DNA of 64,000 nucleotides from Neurospora crassa OR74A (Eukaryota > Ascomycota > Sordariomycetes > Sordariales > Sordariaceae), in the NCBI RefSeq assembly GCF_000182925.2, contig NC_026503.1, forward strand, positions 310,001 through 374,000. The letters are read 5' to 3'. Below, piece after piece: positions 12,801 to 24,880 of this stretch. Numbering within the stretch: the stretch's first letter is position 1; each line of letters starts with the position of its first letter. The notes below the pieces were generated by a model, which was not told the DNA's origin, searched no databases, and saw nothing but the letters and a program-made list of their open reading frames with translations. Made by a program: the position numbers and the translations under genes.

Positions 12801-15800
12801 AGGGAATTTAATACAATTACTTTTAATTTCATTTACGAATCCCAATAGTTATAGCCGTACATTACGAACTATACTAAATTCGAGAGGTTAGCTACTGCGG
12901 CGGAAATCCGGGATATGAATTTAATTAAGGAAATAATTGTAAATATTATAGCCGGCAATAGTTAGTAATATAAGGAAAGTCTTCCCCCCTAACTCTACCC
13001 TTTTATTAATAATTTAGCTAGCGTTTACTTATCTAAAGAATTTCGAGAAGTAGTAATTCTAGCTAAAGTAATTTACTTAACTAGTATATTCAATTAGGAT
13101 GCGCCTCTTTACGAGGAGACGATTCGGCGCATATATTTAGTTAAAATTTTTAACGAAGATGTAAGGAAGTTCTTCAATAAAGCCGACCGTCCGATTAAAA
13201 TAAGGGACGAGATTATCGCTATTTTGAAGAAGATAGAGGGACGACGTTATATTAACGAAATAGCGGCCTTCTTCTTATTCTTAGCCAAAAAGGTCCTATC
13301 CAACCGATCCTATAATTATAAGATTGAACTTTAACCGGAAATAACCCTACCTAATATAAGGCTACGCTATATATCCCTAATTAAAGTTAGCGTTATTAAG
13401 AAATAGATTAATAATAATTTAAGAAAGAACTTTATCCGTCCGTCTTAATTAGCAGCTACGTCCCCTATCCTCTTAGTAAAGAAACTAGGCGGTAGCATTT
13501 ATATTTATATTAATTACTACGGTATTAATAATATAATATTAAAATTATATTATCTATTACTATTAATTAAAGAAATACTCGATACTATCTACCGCGTAAG
13601 GATTTTTATTAAACTTAATATAATTACTATATTTAATAAAATCCGTATAAAGGAAGGATATAAATAGCTTATTATATTTATAACCCGTTTCGGCTTCTAC
13701 AAATCTATTATCTATCCGTTCGATCTTTAGGGCGCCCTAAGGACGTTTTAGAATTATATTAATAATATTCTATATAATATCTTTAATATATATATAATAG
13801 TATACTTCAATAACGTTCTAATCTATTTAAACAACGAAGTAGATTACGAAAATTATATTAGGGAGGTCCTCTAGTAGATAATCCGAACGGGACTTTAAAT
13901 TAATATTAATAAGTACGAATTTTATATTATAAGGACAAAATACCTAGGTTTAATTATTACGCTAGGAGGACTTAAAATAAACTCCGATAAGGTTTCTACT
14001 ATTATAATTTAGGAAATTCTAAAGATTAAAAGAGCGTTATAGCGTTTCCTAAGCTTCGCTAATTTCTACCGACGATTTATTAAATATTTTTTAATTATTA
14101 TTAGTCCGCTATACGAATTAATAAAGAAGTCGGCTAATTAATAATAGACCGACTAATATTAAAAGTCCTTTAAAGCCTTCAAAAAGGCTTTTAATAGTAG
14201 CCTAGTACTTTAAATCTACAATTAGTCTAAATAGACCGTCGTTGAAATAGACGCCTTAAATTAGGTTTACGGTAGTACTCTATCCTAGTATAACGAGGAG
14301 GGAGTTTTATACCCGGTCGTTTACTTTAACTAATAATACTCTTCGGCCGAATATAATTATAATATTTATAATAAAGAGTTATTCGCTATCGTTAAGGCCC
14401 TCGAAGAGTAGCGCCCTAAATTAGAAGGTACTTAAGAACCGTTCGAAGTCTTTACTAATTATAGAAGTTTAAAGACCTTTACAATTAATAAATAATTTAC
14501 CCTCCGTTATATATATTAGTCTCAATTCTTCTCCCGTTTTAATTTTATAATTAAATACCGCCTTAAATCTTTATAAGTACGTTCCAACGTATTAAGTAGG
14601 AAGTTAAAGGACTTACTTAAAAATAAAACCGATAAAAGGCTACTAGTTAGGAATAAAGTTTTATTTAATTATAATATTTTTATTAACGGAGTATTCGTTC
14701 TAGAGGACGGAGGTAAGGAAGTCGATATTAGTATTAAATATATTTACGATTTAGAAATATTAAACGAGAAATTAACGGATGATTTAGTGGCGGAGGGTTA
14801 CGAAAAATCGATAATACTTTAGGATATTGTTGTTTATTTATTGGACTCTAACTATCGAATATAATTTAAAGAAGTTAAAAATTATATAAAATGGGTTCCC
14901 TTCGTCGAATACCGAACGATCTAAGGACGGACGTATTTTTATAGTATTATCCTCGTCGACCCTATTAATATAGAATTTTATTTCTTATTCCTTTAATATA
15001 TTTATAATTCGTTAGCTGCCGGTTACTTAAATTATAAAAACATTTATTTACTACTATTATAATCTTTCTTTTAATTAAGAATATATGCTACGGTCCGGTT
15101 GTATTATAAAGCTTATTTAGTATATACTAAATCTAAATTATTATAATACGCCCCCTATAGTTTTTTAAAACCGTTAGTAGTACTATTCGCGCTATAGAGG
15201 GATATTTTAATCGACTACGTTACTCTATTTATACCCTATTTATACTGCGGATAAGATTTTAAATATATTACTATTATTATCGATCGACTAATAAAAATAT
15301 AGTATTATATCCCTATTATAGGCCTAACGGCGGAGGAATTAGTAGAACGTTTTATTGAAAGAGTCTATAGTATTTACGGTCTACTGGACTCTATTATTTC
15401 TAATTATAGTATTTAATTTATTTTATAATTTTAGAGAGTCCTATTATTATAATTGGAGGTCGCCTTTAAACCTTCTTCTATTTTCTACCCTACTATTAAT
15501 AATTAGACTAAATGTATTAACGTTAAAATAAAAAAATATTTTCGCCTCTATATTAATTAGGTATAGGATAATTGGGTAGATTAGTTATTAATTGTAAAGT
15601 TCGTTAGGAATAATTTAATTTCTAAAATTATTAGTATCTCCCCCTTCTTTACTAACTACGGTTTCTACCCCCGTATAGGCATCGAACTAATTAAACTATA
15701 CCTATTAGAAATATTAATAGTATAATAAATTAAATATTTTAAAGCTAACGAATTAATTAATTGATTTAAATAAATATTAAACTTCGTTATAAATTAAATA

Positions 15801-16552
15801 TAATAGGCCTAATAGTATTATAAGGATAATATAAATACTTACCGATCGGATATACTAAAATATAAAAAAAGGGATAGGGTCCTTCTTAATACTAAAAACC
15901 TCAATACCGGCCGCCCCTATACTAAACTTATACCCCTCTTTAAGGGACCGTTCGAAATCCTTAAAGTAAATAACTATTGAATTATATTTAAATTCCTAAT
16001 TAATATAAAGTATAACCCAATATTCTATGTTAGTAAAGTTAAATTATAGGATAAAGAGGGTCTATTAGGATAGGCGGATATAGAGGAATAGGATATTCGT
16101 ACTAACTATAGACGAACTATAAGGAGGACTGATAATAGGGAGGATTTTGTAGAATATAAATTCGAGAGGATTAATAAATACTAGAAGAATAATAAGGGTC
16201 GCTAGGAATACTTTATCGTTTGGGTACCCCTATATACGCCGTTATAGTAGCCGCGCGCTAATATATCTATAGTCTCCGATACTATACGGGCCTTCTACGA
16301 TAGATACCCGGAAGCGCCGTACCTACCGGCTTGGGTGGTAGCGGAGAAGAGGCGGAAAGAGAAGGAGAAAGAGGTAGAGCGGGAGGTTCTAGCTCCGTAA
16401 TGGAAGTTATAACGATAATTGCCGGCGGCGGTAAAGGCTTTTCAAAAGCGGACTGTTCGTTTAATAGGGATTTCTATTATTTTATATAATATTAATTAGC
16501 TATATAGCTTCTTTTAGTCCGGGGAAGTATTATAGGGTTAGCCTATATACCT
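9852..16552 (+). mobile_element. Ty3/Gypsy LTR retrotransposon with chromodomain, RIP-inactivated
   Basis: Gag-like sequence (about 9900-11750) is followed by protease-like, reverse transcriptase, integrase and chromodomain-like segments in the Ty3/Gypsy order on the plus strand. The 5' LTR would lie in or left of the gap at 9752-9851 and was not seen. A candidate 3' LTR is at 16553-16790. The element is heavily AT-biased and has no intact frame. A stretch of 83 codons (11158-11409) in the gag part is open but is only a fragment. Confidence 0.75.
11750..16320 (+). pseudogene. Gypsy pol relic: protease, RT, RNase H, integrase, chromodomain
   Basis: Domains read in order on the plus strand. 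A retropepsin-like FIDRSFV segment is near 11970. Reverse transcriptase has ILLVKK and GG..Y.Y.NYYGIN near 13470-13530 and a catalytic box Y-F-N-N at 13803-13814 in place of YxDD. The integrase core has the IIIDRL..I segment and GLTAEELVERFIERVYSIYG near 15265-15375, then SIISNYS where IVSDRG is usual. A chromodomain-like segment (EYKFERI...EYFIVW) is near 16150-16230. Chromodomains steer integration toward heterochromatin. Several Asp positions are now Asn, and TAA/TAG stops are frequent. Integrase and RT assignments are firm, protease and chromodomain less so. Confidence 0.7.
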
Positions 16553-16790
16553 TGTATTTGGTACTAGTGTATAATAGCTTTTAAGACTATTATACGCTAT
16601 TATTACTACTGGCGAATTGCCGGTAGCTAATTAGCTAGAACGCTGCCTACCGCGGGTCGGTCAGACCCGCCGGCGGTCGTCTTTATAAGGCTAGCCTTCC
16701 GGATACTCGGCTACACTTCTCTTCCTTTCTCCTTCGTATAATTACGTATAATTATATCTACTATCTACCCTTTGCCCGTAATACCTTACA
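16553..16790 (+). repeat. Candidate 3' LTR of the Gypsy element
   Basis: The segment starts TGTATTTGG and ends ATACCTTACA, so it has TG...CA ends and a plausible LTR length of 238 bp. It contains a GC-rich core with ccgcgggtcggtcagacccg and a tataagg box. No matching 5' copy is visible because of the gap at 9752, so the call rests on termini and position only. Confidence 0.35.
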
Positions 16791-16856
16791 AAGCCTTAAT
16801 ATTACTATAAAAATCGAAATATTATTACTTTAATACTATAAAATATTATTAAATAA

Positions 16857-16915
16857 CTTAGCGTACCCTTATAATTTAGCGTACCCTCTTAATTTGACGT
16901 ACCCTTCTTTAATTT
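16857..16915. repeat. Three 18-bp tandem copies around GCGTACCCT
   Basis: GCGTACCCT or GACGTACCCT recurs at 16861, 16879 and 16896 in an AT-rich spacer. The function is unknown. It lies between the Gypsy element and the gene island. Confidence 0.6.
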
Positions 16916-17236
16916 AATATACTATAATATTCAAAAATATTGAAAATACCGAAATTTCTATAGGAAAACGGCTTATAATTATAATAGCTAATATATAGTG
17001 CGTAAAGTCAAAAAAGGTGCGCGAGGACATTAAGGACGGTGTAGCAAGTCAAGCTTATAATATAGGGGGTCAGCGTCGCAAAGCAAAAAATTTTTTTTTC
17101 CTAAAGACAGTAAATAAGGCTATTCCCAATTAAAATCAACCATTTGGACTACACAGTATTTTATATAGTATATATACAGTAGTTGTTATAGAAGGGAAGA
17201 ATTGAAAAGACAACTCTAGGGGTAGCATTGGTTATA

Positions 17237-17739
17237 TATACCGGAGACTCCCTCGGCGTACAGTGTCACTTTCCTCCGTGTGCAGTGTCACTACACATAC
17301 AAGGGTCTATATATTGGGATTCCTACGCGTACAGTGTCCCTATCGCCCGTAACCCTATCATATTCCTATTAGTATTAACTAAAAAGTTAAATCTAATTTA
17401 TCTACCGTAGTAATAAGTTATTAGTAATAGATTACTAATACTGGGTTACTAGTATTGAGGGGTACTAAATTAGAGAAGGAGATTTAATTAAGGTATAAAA
17501 TAATTTTATTAGTTTTTTACTTTACTATTTTCTTCTTTTAGCGTTTAGTATTTCTACTACTCCTAATTACAATTCAAGGTGCTAAGGAATATACTATAGT
17601 ACGTTACTTGCGGGTGGGCTGTTGGTAAAGAGCAGGGACACTGCACGCGTAGGAGTCCCAATATATAGACCCTTATCTGTGCAGTGTACACTGCATATAG
17701 AGGAAAACGACACTGCACGCCGAGGGAGTCTCATATACC
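17237..17739. mobile_element. MITE-like element with about 105-bp terminal inverted repeats
   Basis: The left arm (17237-17341) and right arm (17634-17739) are near-perfect reverse complements. Both contain agactccctcggcgt, aagggtctatatattggg and tcctacgcgt...agtgtccct in mirrored order. Each arm holds three copies of a CAGTGTC-type motif. The roughly 290-bp centre is AT-rich and encodes nothing recognisable. This is the structure of a non-autonomous terminal-inverted-repeat transposon; no transposase is in the window that can be tied to it. The target duplication could not be fixed. The 60-codon open frame at 17228-17410 lies inside the arm and is incidental. Confidence 0.75.
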
Positions 17740-17869
17740 GAACACGGCTCAGTAAGGTAAAGGGTCTTGGCGTGCCTTAACCTTGCATTACTGTGCAGAA
17801 GTGCAGCTGTACTATGCAGTAGAATCTGCACATCAATGCAATATCCCCCCTAACTTTTTACTGTGGTAA

Positions 17870-18013
17870 CGAACACGCCCTTACCTCCAGGGACACATCT
17901 ACCTGGAGAAAGCCCCGAAGCCCGACGGCGAGGACGACGGCGACTTCAATTATGTCTACCTGGCGAACCCCTCCCGCCGCCAGTTCATTAAGCACGACGA
18001 GGTGGATAAATGA
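17870..18013 (+). pseudogene. C-terminal fragment of an unnamed protein family (copy A)
   Basis: An open frame ending in TGA at 18011-18013 encodes about 47 codons beginning YLQGHIYL and ending with an Asp/Glu-rich tail. The GHI(Y/Q) motif and the following acidic stretch with Y.YLA match the end of copy B (18029-18634). The motif also matches the intact gene at 34838-35455 (LLHGHIYI). Nothing upstream of 17870 supports the rest of the protein; the frame meets a TAA at 17867, just beyond the MITE. Composition is normal, not RIP-like, so the loss looks like truncation rather than RIP. No function is known to me. Confidence 0.55.
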
Positions 18014-18028
18014 TACACCGAATCTCTA

Positions 18029-18634
18029 TTGTTGAATTCTTTCGATGTCTCTTCAGCCTCTCAGTTCACACCTGGCGATAATCTCGAAGACAACGAGATT
18101 GACCTTCGTAGTATCCTTCAAAAGAAAGATGTGGGCTTTGACGACAGCCATGAAGCTCGAACAATCTTCAACCCCCAAGATTACGGGTTTGATCAGGATC
18201 CTAACATTGTAAGGTATGGATCCAAAACCCAACCAGGACTTCCGAGGAAGAGAACCGAGCTCAGTCCGATCAAGTTCAAGCAATCATTCGAGACCGCCTT
18301 CGCAATTTGAACTATGACTACGCCGTGGTGCGAGCTGGACCTCACAGCACCCAGAACCAGCACGACGAGCTGGGGACGGTACTAAGATACACCAACGGAT
18401 GGACTGGCCGTCAACAAAACGTCGTCACAAAAGCAGACCCCCACATCACCTGGTACGTGGGCAAGCAGGGGGGAAAGCGCGGCGAAGAGCTTTTCCTACA
18501 AGGTCACATTCAATTACTTCGAGAAGGTCCAACACGACAAGAGAGACGCAGATGACTGGCACTATCGCTATTTGGCGGACGCAACGAAACGCCAGTATCC
18601 GAAGCCTGGAGAGCCGCCGGCGATGGAGGAGTAG
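18029..18634 (+). pseudogene. Frameshifted member of the same unnamed family (copy B)
   Basis: Coding-like sequence runs in three frames in succession. 18029-about 18240 reads a natural-looking acidic segment (QDYGFDQDPN). About 18210-18508 reads LNYDY..VRAGPH and ADPHITW. From 18509 to the TAG at 18632-18634 a +1 frame reads FNYFEKV...YRYLADATKRQY. These pieces match the intact gene at 34838-35455 (LNYVGIRQGPH, ADWHITV, HGHIYI) and copy A, so the gene has at least two frame breaks. A spliced structure cannot be excluded for the first break, but no good intron explains the second. There is no ATG at the start of the first piece. Confidence 0.55.
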
Positions 18635-20175
18635 TGGCTTCTCGCCAACACTTACAATAAGACGTGAGTGAATGAGTGTTTTGCATATCATTTTCCCGGG
18701 GTTTCAAGGTCTATTAGCGTATCCATAGGTAGTTATTATATCGGCAGGAGTCTTATAGTTTGGTGTTCGGAAAACATCTATCCGTATCGGCATCAATGGT
18801 TGGCATCATAGCTAGGTAGGTACCTGTAGGAAACGGCCGACTTTATGCCGGCATTGTAGTGGTTGGGGATTAGTACGATAGGAGAAGGAGCGAGATTATT
18901 CTCTTCATTTTTTGGCTGGTTCGTACGTAGTTAGATACAGGTGGTCTTAGGTAATTGAGTTGCATGATACCTATGATAATTAGCGTCTAGTGTGTACGTG
19001 ACTTGGTGATGCCGTGATCCTGTGACTTCCTTAACGCATTACAACGACGAGAAATTACAAACCCATTGTGATTCCGAGTAGTATGACCATAATAGAAAAA
19101 GACGCCGATCGTTGTTCATCAGCCGACCGTATAACCAGCGAGAAACGATCGAGTGTCCATCGCCTCCTTTATCGGAAGACATACTCATGTCGCCTGTAGG
19201 TAGTCCATCGCAAAACATCAGCAATTAACCCCATTTCACAGAAACTGAATGCAAGCCCACCGAGTGCCATGCGATGATCCACTTGTTTCTTTTGACCTAA
19301 TGACATCTAATATACACCTTCCTTCCTTTTGAGTGCGAGTGTCTCGATATCTAGACTCAAATCGCGGTTATGTTCGTGCAGTGTCTGCATGCCGACTTTT
19401 CATGCAGTGCCGTGCCCTGTTGAATTTCATGCAGCACTTTGCTTCCAGCGTACCTAGAGGTAAATAACAAAACCCACATCCTGAGTATCCTGTGAAACCT
19501 TGAACTGCATCAACAAAAGACTAATATGTAATAAGCTGCCAGTCCGAGTGGAGAAGGGACAGACTTAAAGATCTAGATAGAAGTGCCCGTCAAAAGATGA
19601 AGAACCACAGACAGGCCTCCATGTTGCCAGCGTGCCAAGCGTGCCCAGCGTACCGGTGCCCGGGCGGATTACGGCACGGGCCGCCAAGAATTCCTCCTCT
19701 CTAGTGTGCACTACACTAACACCAACGGCGCATTCTCTCGCAACCCTTCCTTGTGTACGATAGCAGACCCTTACAACTTGCTTGCTTGTATTAAGCGAAG
19801 AACCCTTTACATCGTACCTACAGAGCCGATAAAATGTTAATGTCTCATTGGACTGAGTGGTAGAGGTTCCTTAGTTGGCGAGTGTACCTAGGTAGGTACC
19901 TCTATGTACATACCGCGTTGTCAAATCGGCGATCCACCGCCAAGCTTCACCTCTCAACAGCACACCTCCACAGCACACCTCCACAGCAACTCCATCAGTC
20001 CATCTTCCACCCTCCACTTACCCTCCACTATCATCCACTATCATCCACCACACTGCATACCATCGCGATCTCCGAAATCTTATACATACATTCCACCTCA
20101 ACTTTATAAATTCCTCATCCAACTTCCCTTCTCCAACAACAACAGTAACAAACCAGTTACTTCAATCAACAAACA
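18635..20175. other. Intergenic region, no supported gene
   Basis: Composition is ordinary. Short tandem blocks occur near 19955-19990 (ccacagcacacct repeats) and 20020-20045 (tatcatccac repeats). A few open frames of 60-116 codons lack ATG support, domains or coding character. The 3' part is the upstream region of the tRNA gene. Confidence 0.6.
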
Positions 20176-20249
20176 TCCCTCGTGGCGCAATTGGCTAGCG
20201 CGTCAGACTGTTAATCTGGAGGCTGTAAGTTCGATCCTTACCGAGGGAG
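20176..20249 (+). tRNA. tRNA-Asn (anticodon GTT)
   Basis: The acceptor stem TCCCTCG (20176-20182) pairs with CGAGGGA (20242-20248), with G as discriminator. The anticodon stem TCAGA/TCTGG closes loop CTGTTAA with anticodon GTT at 20210-20212. The T stem GTAAG/CTTAC closes TTCGATC (20225-20241). The length of 74 nt is usual for eukaryotic tRNA-Asn, no intron is present, and the internal A and B boxes are intact. It decodes AAC and AAT. Confidence 0.96.
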
Positions 20250-20259
20250 TTTGACCATC

Positions 20260-20272
20260 TTTTTCTTTTTTT
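20260..20272 (+). terminator. RNA polymerase III terminator of the tRNA gene
   Basis: Runs of five T (20260-20264) and seven T (20266-20272) start 11 bases after the tRNA 3' end, the usual Pol III stop signal. Confidence 0.8.
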
Positions 20273-20348
20273 CCCTTTTTTCCCTTTTTTCCCTCTTTTT
20301 TGTTCATTCTCATAAAACCCAGTTTGGAATTGGTGACAACGCTTTCTG

Positions 20349-20350
<2 letters not shown>

Positions 20351-20381
<31 letters not shown>

Positions 20382-20395
20382 CTTTTTTTCTTTTT
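20351..20395. repeat. Poly-T tract
   Basis: A run of 31 T is followed by C, seven T, C and five T. It lies between the tRNA and the 3' end of the caspase-like gene. Its length is likely polymorphic or uncertain in assembly. Confidence 0.9.
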
Positions 20396-20941
20396 GCATT
20401 ATGCTGGGGTGTGTGTGGTCGATGGTTCCTGACATGTGGGAAGGGCCATCGCTAGGTAGTCAGACGGACGGTTGGATTTGAAGACCTGACGAGTAGGATG
20501 GGATATTAAAGGGAAGAGAAGAGGATTGTAGTTGGTCTATAGGTACTGTACGTCTGTACTTGCGAGCGCGAGTGGGGACGAGCAGTGATAGGGACAAAAG
20601 AATGGAAAGAAAGAAGGAGACACGAAACAAAGAGACTGGTTTACCACCACAATCAACAACTCTTGAATTGCGACAGTGAATACAAGCAAAAGAAAAGATC
20701 AATCCGTGAAATAGCTGAACGAGAAATCCCAAAACTCCCACGGTCCCTAATTGATATCCAAACTCATTTGTAACAAGGAAACCCAATCGCTTTATATCGT
20801 TCCCTATCAACCCGCTATAACCTGTTCTCAAAGATTCAGAAATCCATATAACCCGTCATCACCATATTTCGTATTGTTTCAAACCCCACCTTCATAACAT
20901 CATGACCAACCCAAATTCAGTCCATCTATCTCATCTCATCA

Positions 20942-23416
20942 CTACCACTCCCTTCCCCTCCCCCTTTCCCTCTCCCTTTCCCTCTCCCTGTCCCTCCCCA
21001 TTTCCCTCTCCCTCGCACTCCCACTCTCCCTCACACTCCCATCCCGCTCCCTCAGCCCCTCCCGCATACTAACCACATCCCACCCCTCCTCCTCCCTACT
21101 ATCCCTCTCCCTTTCCCTATCCCTCTCTCTATCGCGGTCGCGTTCCCTTCCACTATCCCTTACACTCCCATCTCTTTCCCGCAAGCCACTCTCCCGATCT
21201 CTTTCCGCCCGACTTGATATCCTCCCCAGACTCAAGTCCCGCGCCGAAAACCGACTTCGACTCCTTGCCGTGCCTAACCCTACTTGCGTTGCGCTTCCTG
21301 GATGTGCATGTGTATGGGCATGTGCATGTGTATGTGTAGGTATTTCGGCATCAATGCCGTACTCTGTCCCTCCGTTCATTGTGCTGCCAACCGTGGGATC
21401 GGCGTCTACGGCACTCGGTGCAACCTGGCCATGACTATGCCGATTCCGTCCCCGACTTTGGTTCCGACTTCGCTGTCTTCCCTGCAGGTTCGGTAAAGTG
21501 ATGTATCGCTCCGGCAAGTCAACAGGAAGTAACTGCTTGAAAATCGGCTGGCTGGCGCTGCGGAGACCTACGGCCGTCATGCCTGCGTTGCGCTGGAGTT
21601 TGGATTCGACGATTTGGTGGAGTTTCCGCGTGGTGAGCCATTTTCCCGTATATCCCCCCCCTCCCCCTCCGCCATGTCCGGTTGTAACCAAGTCTTGCAA
21701 CGCGGCGTCGTCGGGCCCTGCTGGCCATTCATCGAGAACGTCACACATGGCGCTGGTCATGTCGTCGCTGGTGCTGGACTCGAAACCGCAGGCGGCAAAG
21801 AGGTGTTTGGTGTAGATTTTCCCGGTGGAAGGATCGGTGTTGTGGTACGTGTCGGTGGCGTCGGAGTGTTCCATGTCGAGATTGGCGCCGCCGGCGGCGC
21901 AACAGTCGAGAATGAGTAGCAGGTCGGAGTTGATGCCGAGAATGGCGGAGCGGATGTCGGACCATTTCACTTTGGAAATGGGGCGGTAGCGCTCACTGGC
22001 AATGTCAGCTTAGGGTAACGATAAAGGAAGAAGGGCAACGTACTACTTCTTCATCAACTCATGATATGGCGTCGTGGGCTTTCCAAGATGCGTACAAGCG
22101 TCCTGGTTCAAGATCGCAGCGTAAAGTTCCGCCGCGGCGGTTTGCGCCCATTGCGCATCGGTCGGGTGTTCGTGGCTGCTAAAGACCAACTCGCGCCTCT
22201 CGTCCAAGCTTCCGTGTCCATGGTAATACACAATCAAAAGCGTCTCGTCATTCGCCCATTTGCTAAACTGCGCCAACTTGGTCAAGACAGCTTTGAGTGG
22301 ATCGCGCATGGGAATCAGCCAGTCGTCTACTGTGTAACCATACGATTCAAAGGTATCCCGAAGTCGTCGCGTCTCTTCCTCAAGCGAAACAAACTCGCTG
22401 CCGGGGCCAAACATGTACGGGTGTGCGTCGCTGTCGCTGACCTTGAGATCGTGGAAGGCCCAAGTCAGGATGAGGACGCGGACCTGGGCGTACTGGGGGT
22501 TTTCTGGGGCAGCATGACAGTACCTGTTTTGGTCAGCTGTTGTCGGTGGGAGTTGCCCGGTATTCACTTACGAAGGCGCAACACTGGGAGCCCTGGAAGA
22601 GGTACCCGGCTTCCTTAGACCCAACCCTCCTTGTCTCCCTTCGTATTCAAACGTCCCCGTGCCGCTCCTAGAAAGCGCACTAGGTTTTCTCGGGCTCCCC
22701 AATCCCGGATCCACACCCATATTGAGCCTCGCCCTTAAATTGGGTTCCGAAGGCGTAGAAAACAACGAGTCCCGATCATCGCCGAGCTGGTGAAACGAAG
22801 CACGATCAAAGAGATCCCTCCGAAGTTCTCTGTCCATTCTCTTGGGTCGAACCGGATCAGGTGACCTTGACGGTGGTCTTGAACTGGCATTCGGCCATCC
22901 TGCGAGTCGCGAACCTGACAAGCTCGCTCGATCGTTGTAGTACTGAAGCGACGGCCGGTGGTGGGATCCAGAGGGATAATGTTCTCGCGTCTTGGTCTTG
23001 GGCGTATGTCTGGCTCTCAGCCTGCGTCTTTCCTCGTCCGAGTCCTGCGCGGATGTTTCGTCATCGGAGGGCGGCGGGGAGAAGGACCGGGGCACTGAGA
23101 GCGATCGCGTGCGCGCATGTCTGGGAACATGCTCGAAATTGCTGTCCTGCCGCCGACGGGAAGACGAAGAGGAAGGGTAATGGGAGGAAATGGTCGAAGA
23201 TGACCCGACAAGACGTGGTTTCGGACGTTGTTCGCGGTCTCGGTCTAGGTCGCCGCGGTCTCTCTCGAGTCGGCCGACGTGGCTTCGGGTTTCCCTTGGC
23301 GAACCGAGCGGGGCAGTGGCTGGGCCCGGTGGGAAGTCGTGGTCGCCGACGCCGCTGTGGTAGGACTTGTACCGATGGGAATCGTCGATACGACGAGGTC
23401 GCTCTGATCTCCTCAT
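20942..23416 (-). CDS. Caspase-like (peptidase C14) domain protein
   Basis: Three exons are supported: 23416-22572, 22523-22044 and 21995-20942, giving 792 aa. Both introns are 48 nt, start GTAAGT/GTACGT, carry CTGAC and end CAG; joining keeps the frame. The ATG at 23416 is the first in frame, in context GCCATGA. Residues 1-281 are Arg/Ser/Pro-rich and disordered. The C14 fold follows: VRVLILTWAF, then YYHGHG with the catalytic His (about 383-385), then LLLILDCCAAGG with the catalytic Cys (about 474). After a Gly run and a His/Thr/Ala stretch, the last 100 residues are Arg/Asp/Glu repeats with GLRERDGSVR present twice. HGHG plus DCC is the dyad arrangement of metacaspase-related fungal proteins, though the region is not a canonical metacaspase (DSCHSG). 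It probably cleaves proteins in stress or death signalling in the cytosol. The substrate is unknown. Confidence 0.85.
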
Positions 23417-24880
23417 GGCGAAAAAAAAAGAAGAAAAAATCAAAGTTATGTCGTCGGACAAAAGCCCGACGAGCCTGACAAGTTGTTGTTGTTGTTGTTG
23501 TTGCTGGAATACCCCGGTTAACGGTTGCCGGGTGATCGCTAGTGATGGCAAGTCAGTGGGCTGTTGGCCGTCGGCGATTGGTGTAGTAGCGCACAAGCTC
23601 CCTGTAATATCTGTCTGTAGCGTAGCGCGAGCCGTCAAGGTGCGCAGCGTGTCCGGGTAGGTGTGTTGGCGCGACGCGAGAGAGAATGTTGTAAAATACT
23701 CGTCAGGGCTTCAAAAACTCGAAACAATCCCTTGGTAACAGCGACGGAGTGATGATGATATGCGGAAAAGTAAATGAATGCGGAAAAAGACAAAAAGTTC
23801 GACCAGCGTCGCAAACCCTTGACGAAGCCGCCGCAGAGTTGGGAGTGCACGTTAGGGATGATGAGTGGCTGCAACAACCCAGGCTTGACAGGGCAGGGCA
23901 AGGCAAGGCAAGGCAGGGTAGAGGTAGTGTAGTGTAGATGCCACACCACGAAGCAATGCAGCGTCGTCAAGCGTCAGGCACCCGACTAGCGCCTAGCCAA
24001 CAGCCCAGCCAAGCTAGCGATCGAACGAACGAACGATGATGGCAGCCGAGAGCATGGAATGACTGCCTTGTGTTGTTGCTCCGGCTATGTATGAGTCGTC
24101 GGGATATAGGTACAAGATCGTCAGCACACCAAATGTCAGTGGAGGCCAACAAATGATGAATGGCGCAAGAAGGCAAGTGGAAAATGGAATCTGGAATCCG
24201 CCATGTCTGCCTCATCCTCCGGGCCACCATCATGCCCATCCATGCCCATCCATAGCCAAGACGGCTGTCCTCAGGCGGCCTGCCTGCTTGCCTGCTTCCT
24301 CCTGTGTCTCGCTGCGGTGCCGTAGTGGTGGGATGCATAGGCTGGGTTCCTGTTTGGGTCCCCGTTTGGGTCAATCTGGCTGAAAGTTTGGGTACCAAGC
24401 GGCCCTCATTGGGTGGAAATTACGGGACGCGTTACATGTCGTCCTCACTTGTTGTCTCGCATCTGCAGCTGCGTGGACGTGATGCCGCCGGTTGGTTCCC
24501 CCCCGGATTGTGGTGGTGTGTTACACAGTTATGTACCTCTGTAGCGTCGTAGGTTTGTTTGTTTGTGGTGGTGCAGTCAGTGAGGTAGCTTGGTCGTTGG
24601 TCTCTGTCATGCCCGCTGTGGCTGCCCCTGGCATGCATTCCGCAATGTGACGCTGCGGACGCTAACAATCTGGCTGAAAAACACATCGTGACAATCAAGA
24701 CCTGGCGTTGACAGTCCTCTTTCAGACCTGGAACATAAAAACATGGAATAACATGGAATAACATTTGTCGGGTATCTATAGGTCTAAGGAAACAGTAGGT
24801 AGGTAGGCTCCAACCCCAAATATCAATAAGCCAGTTGCTTGATACTTTGACAAGTGTTTGCACACCTCTTCAGCTCTACT
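23417..24880. other. Intergenic/5' region of the caspase-like gene, no supported gene
   Basis: This holds the upstream region of the caspase-like gene and the 3' side of the 1053-aa gene. A (TTG)7 tract lies at 23483-23503 and a ggcaa repeat near 23896-23917. Open frames of about 143 codons on the minus strand (23967-24398, 24432-24863) show no domain and no coding bias, and are treated as chance. Confidence 0.6.
23483..23503. repeat. (TTG)7 microsatellite in the caspase-like gene leader
   Basis: Seven TTG units lie about 70 bp upstream of the start codon, reading CAA on the transcript strand. This is a likely length polymorphism in the 5' UTR. Confidence 0.85.

Noticed and set aside
18045-18212. 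55-codon ATG frame overlapping copy B
   Set aside because: The composition is unnatural compared with the overlapping frame that continues the family's acidic N-terminal style; likely an off-frame shadow.
20460-20831. 123-codon minus-strand frame with hydrophobic stretch
   Set aside because: The initiating codon is TTG, it lies in the 3' flank of the caspase-like gene, and it reads mostly low-complexity UTR.
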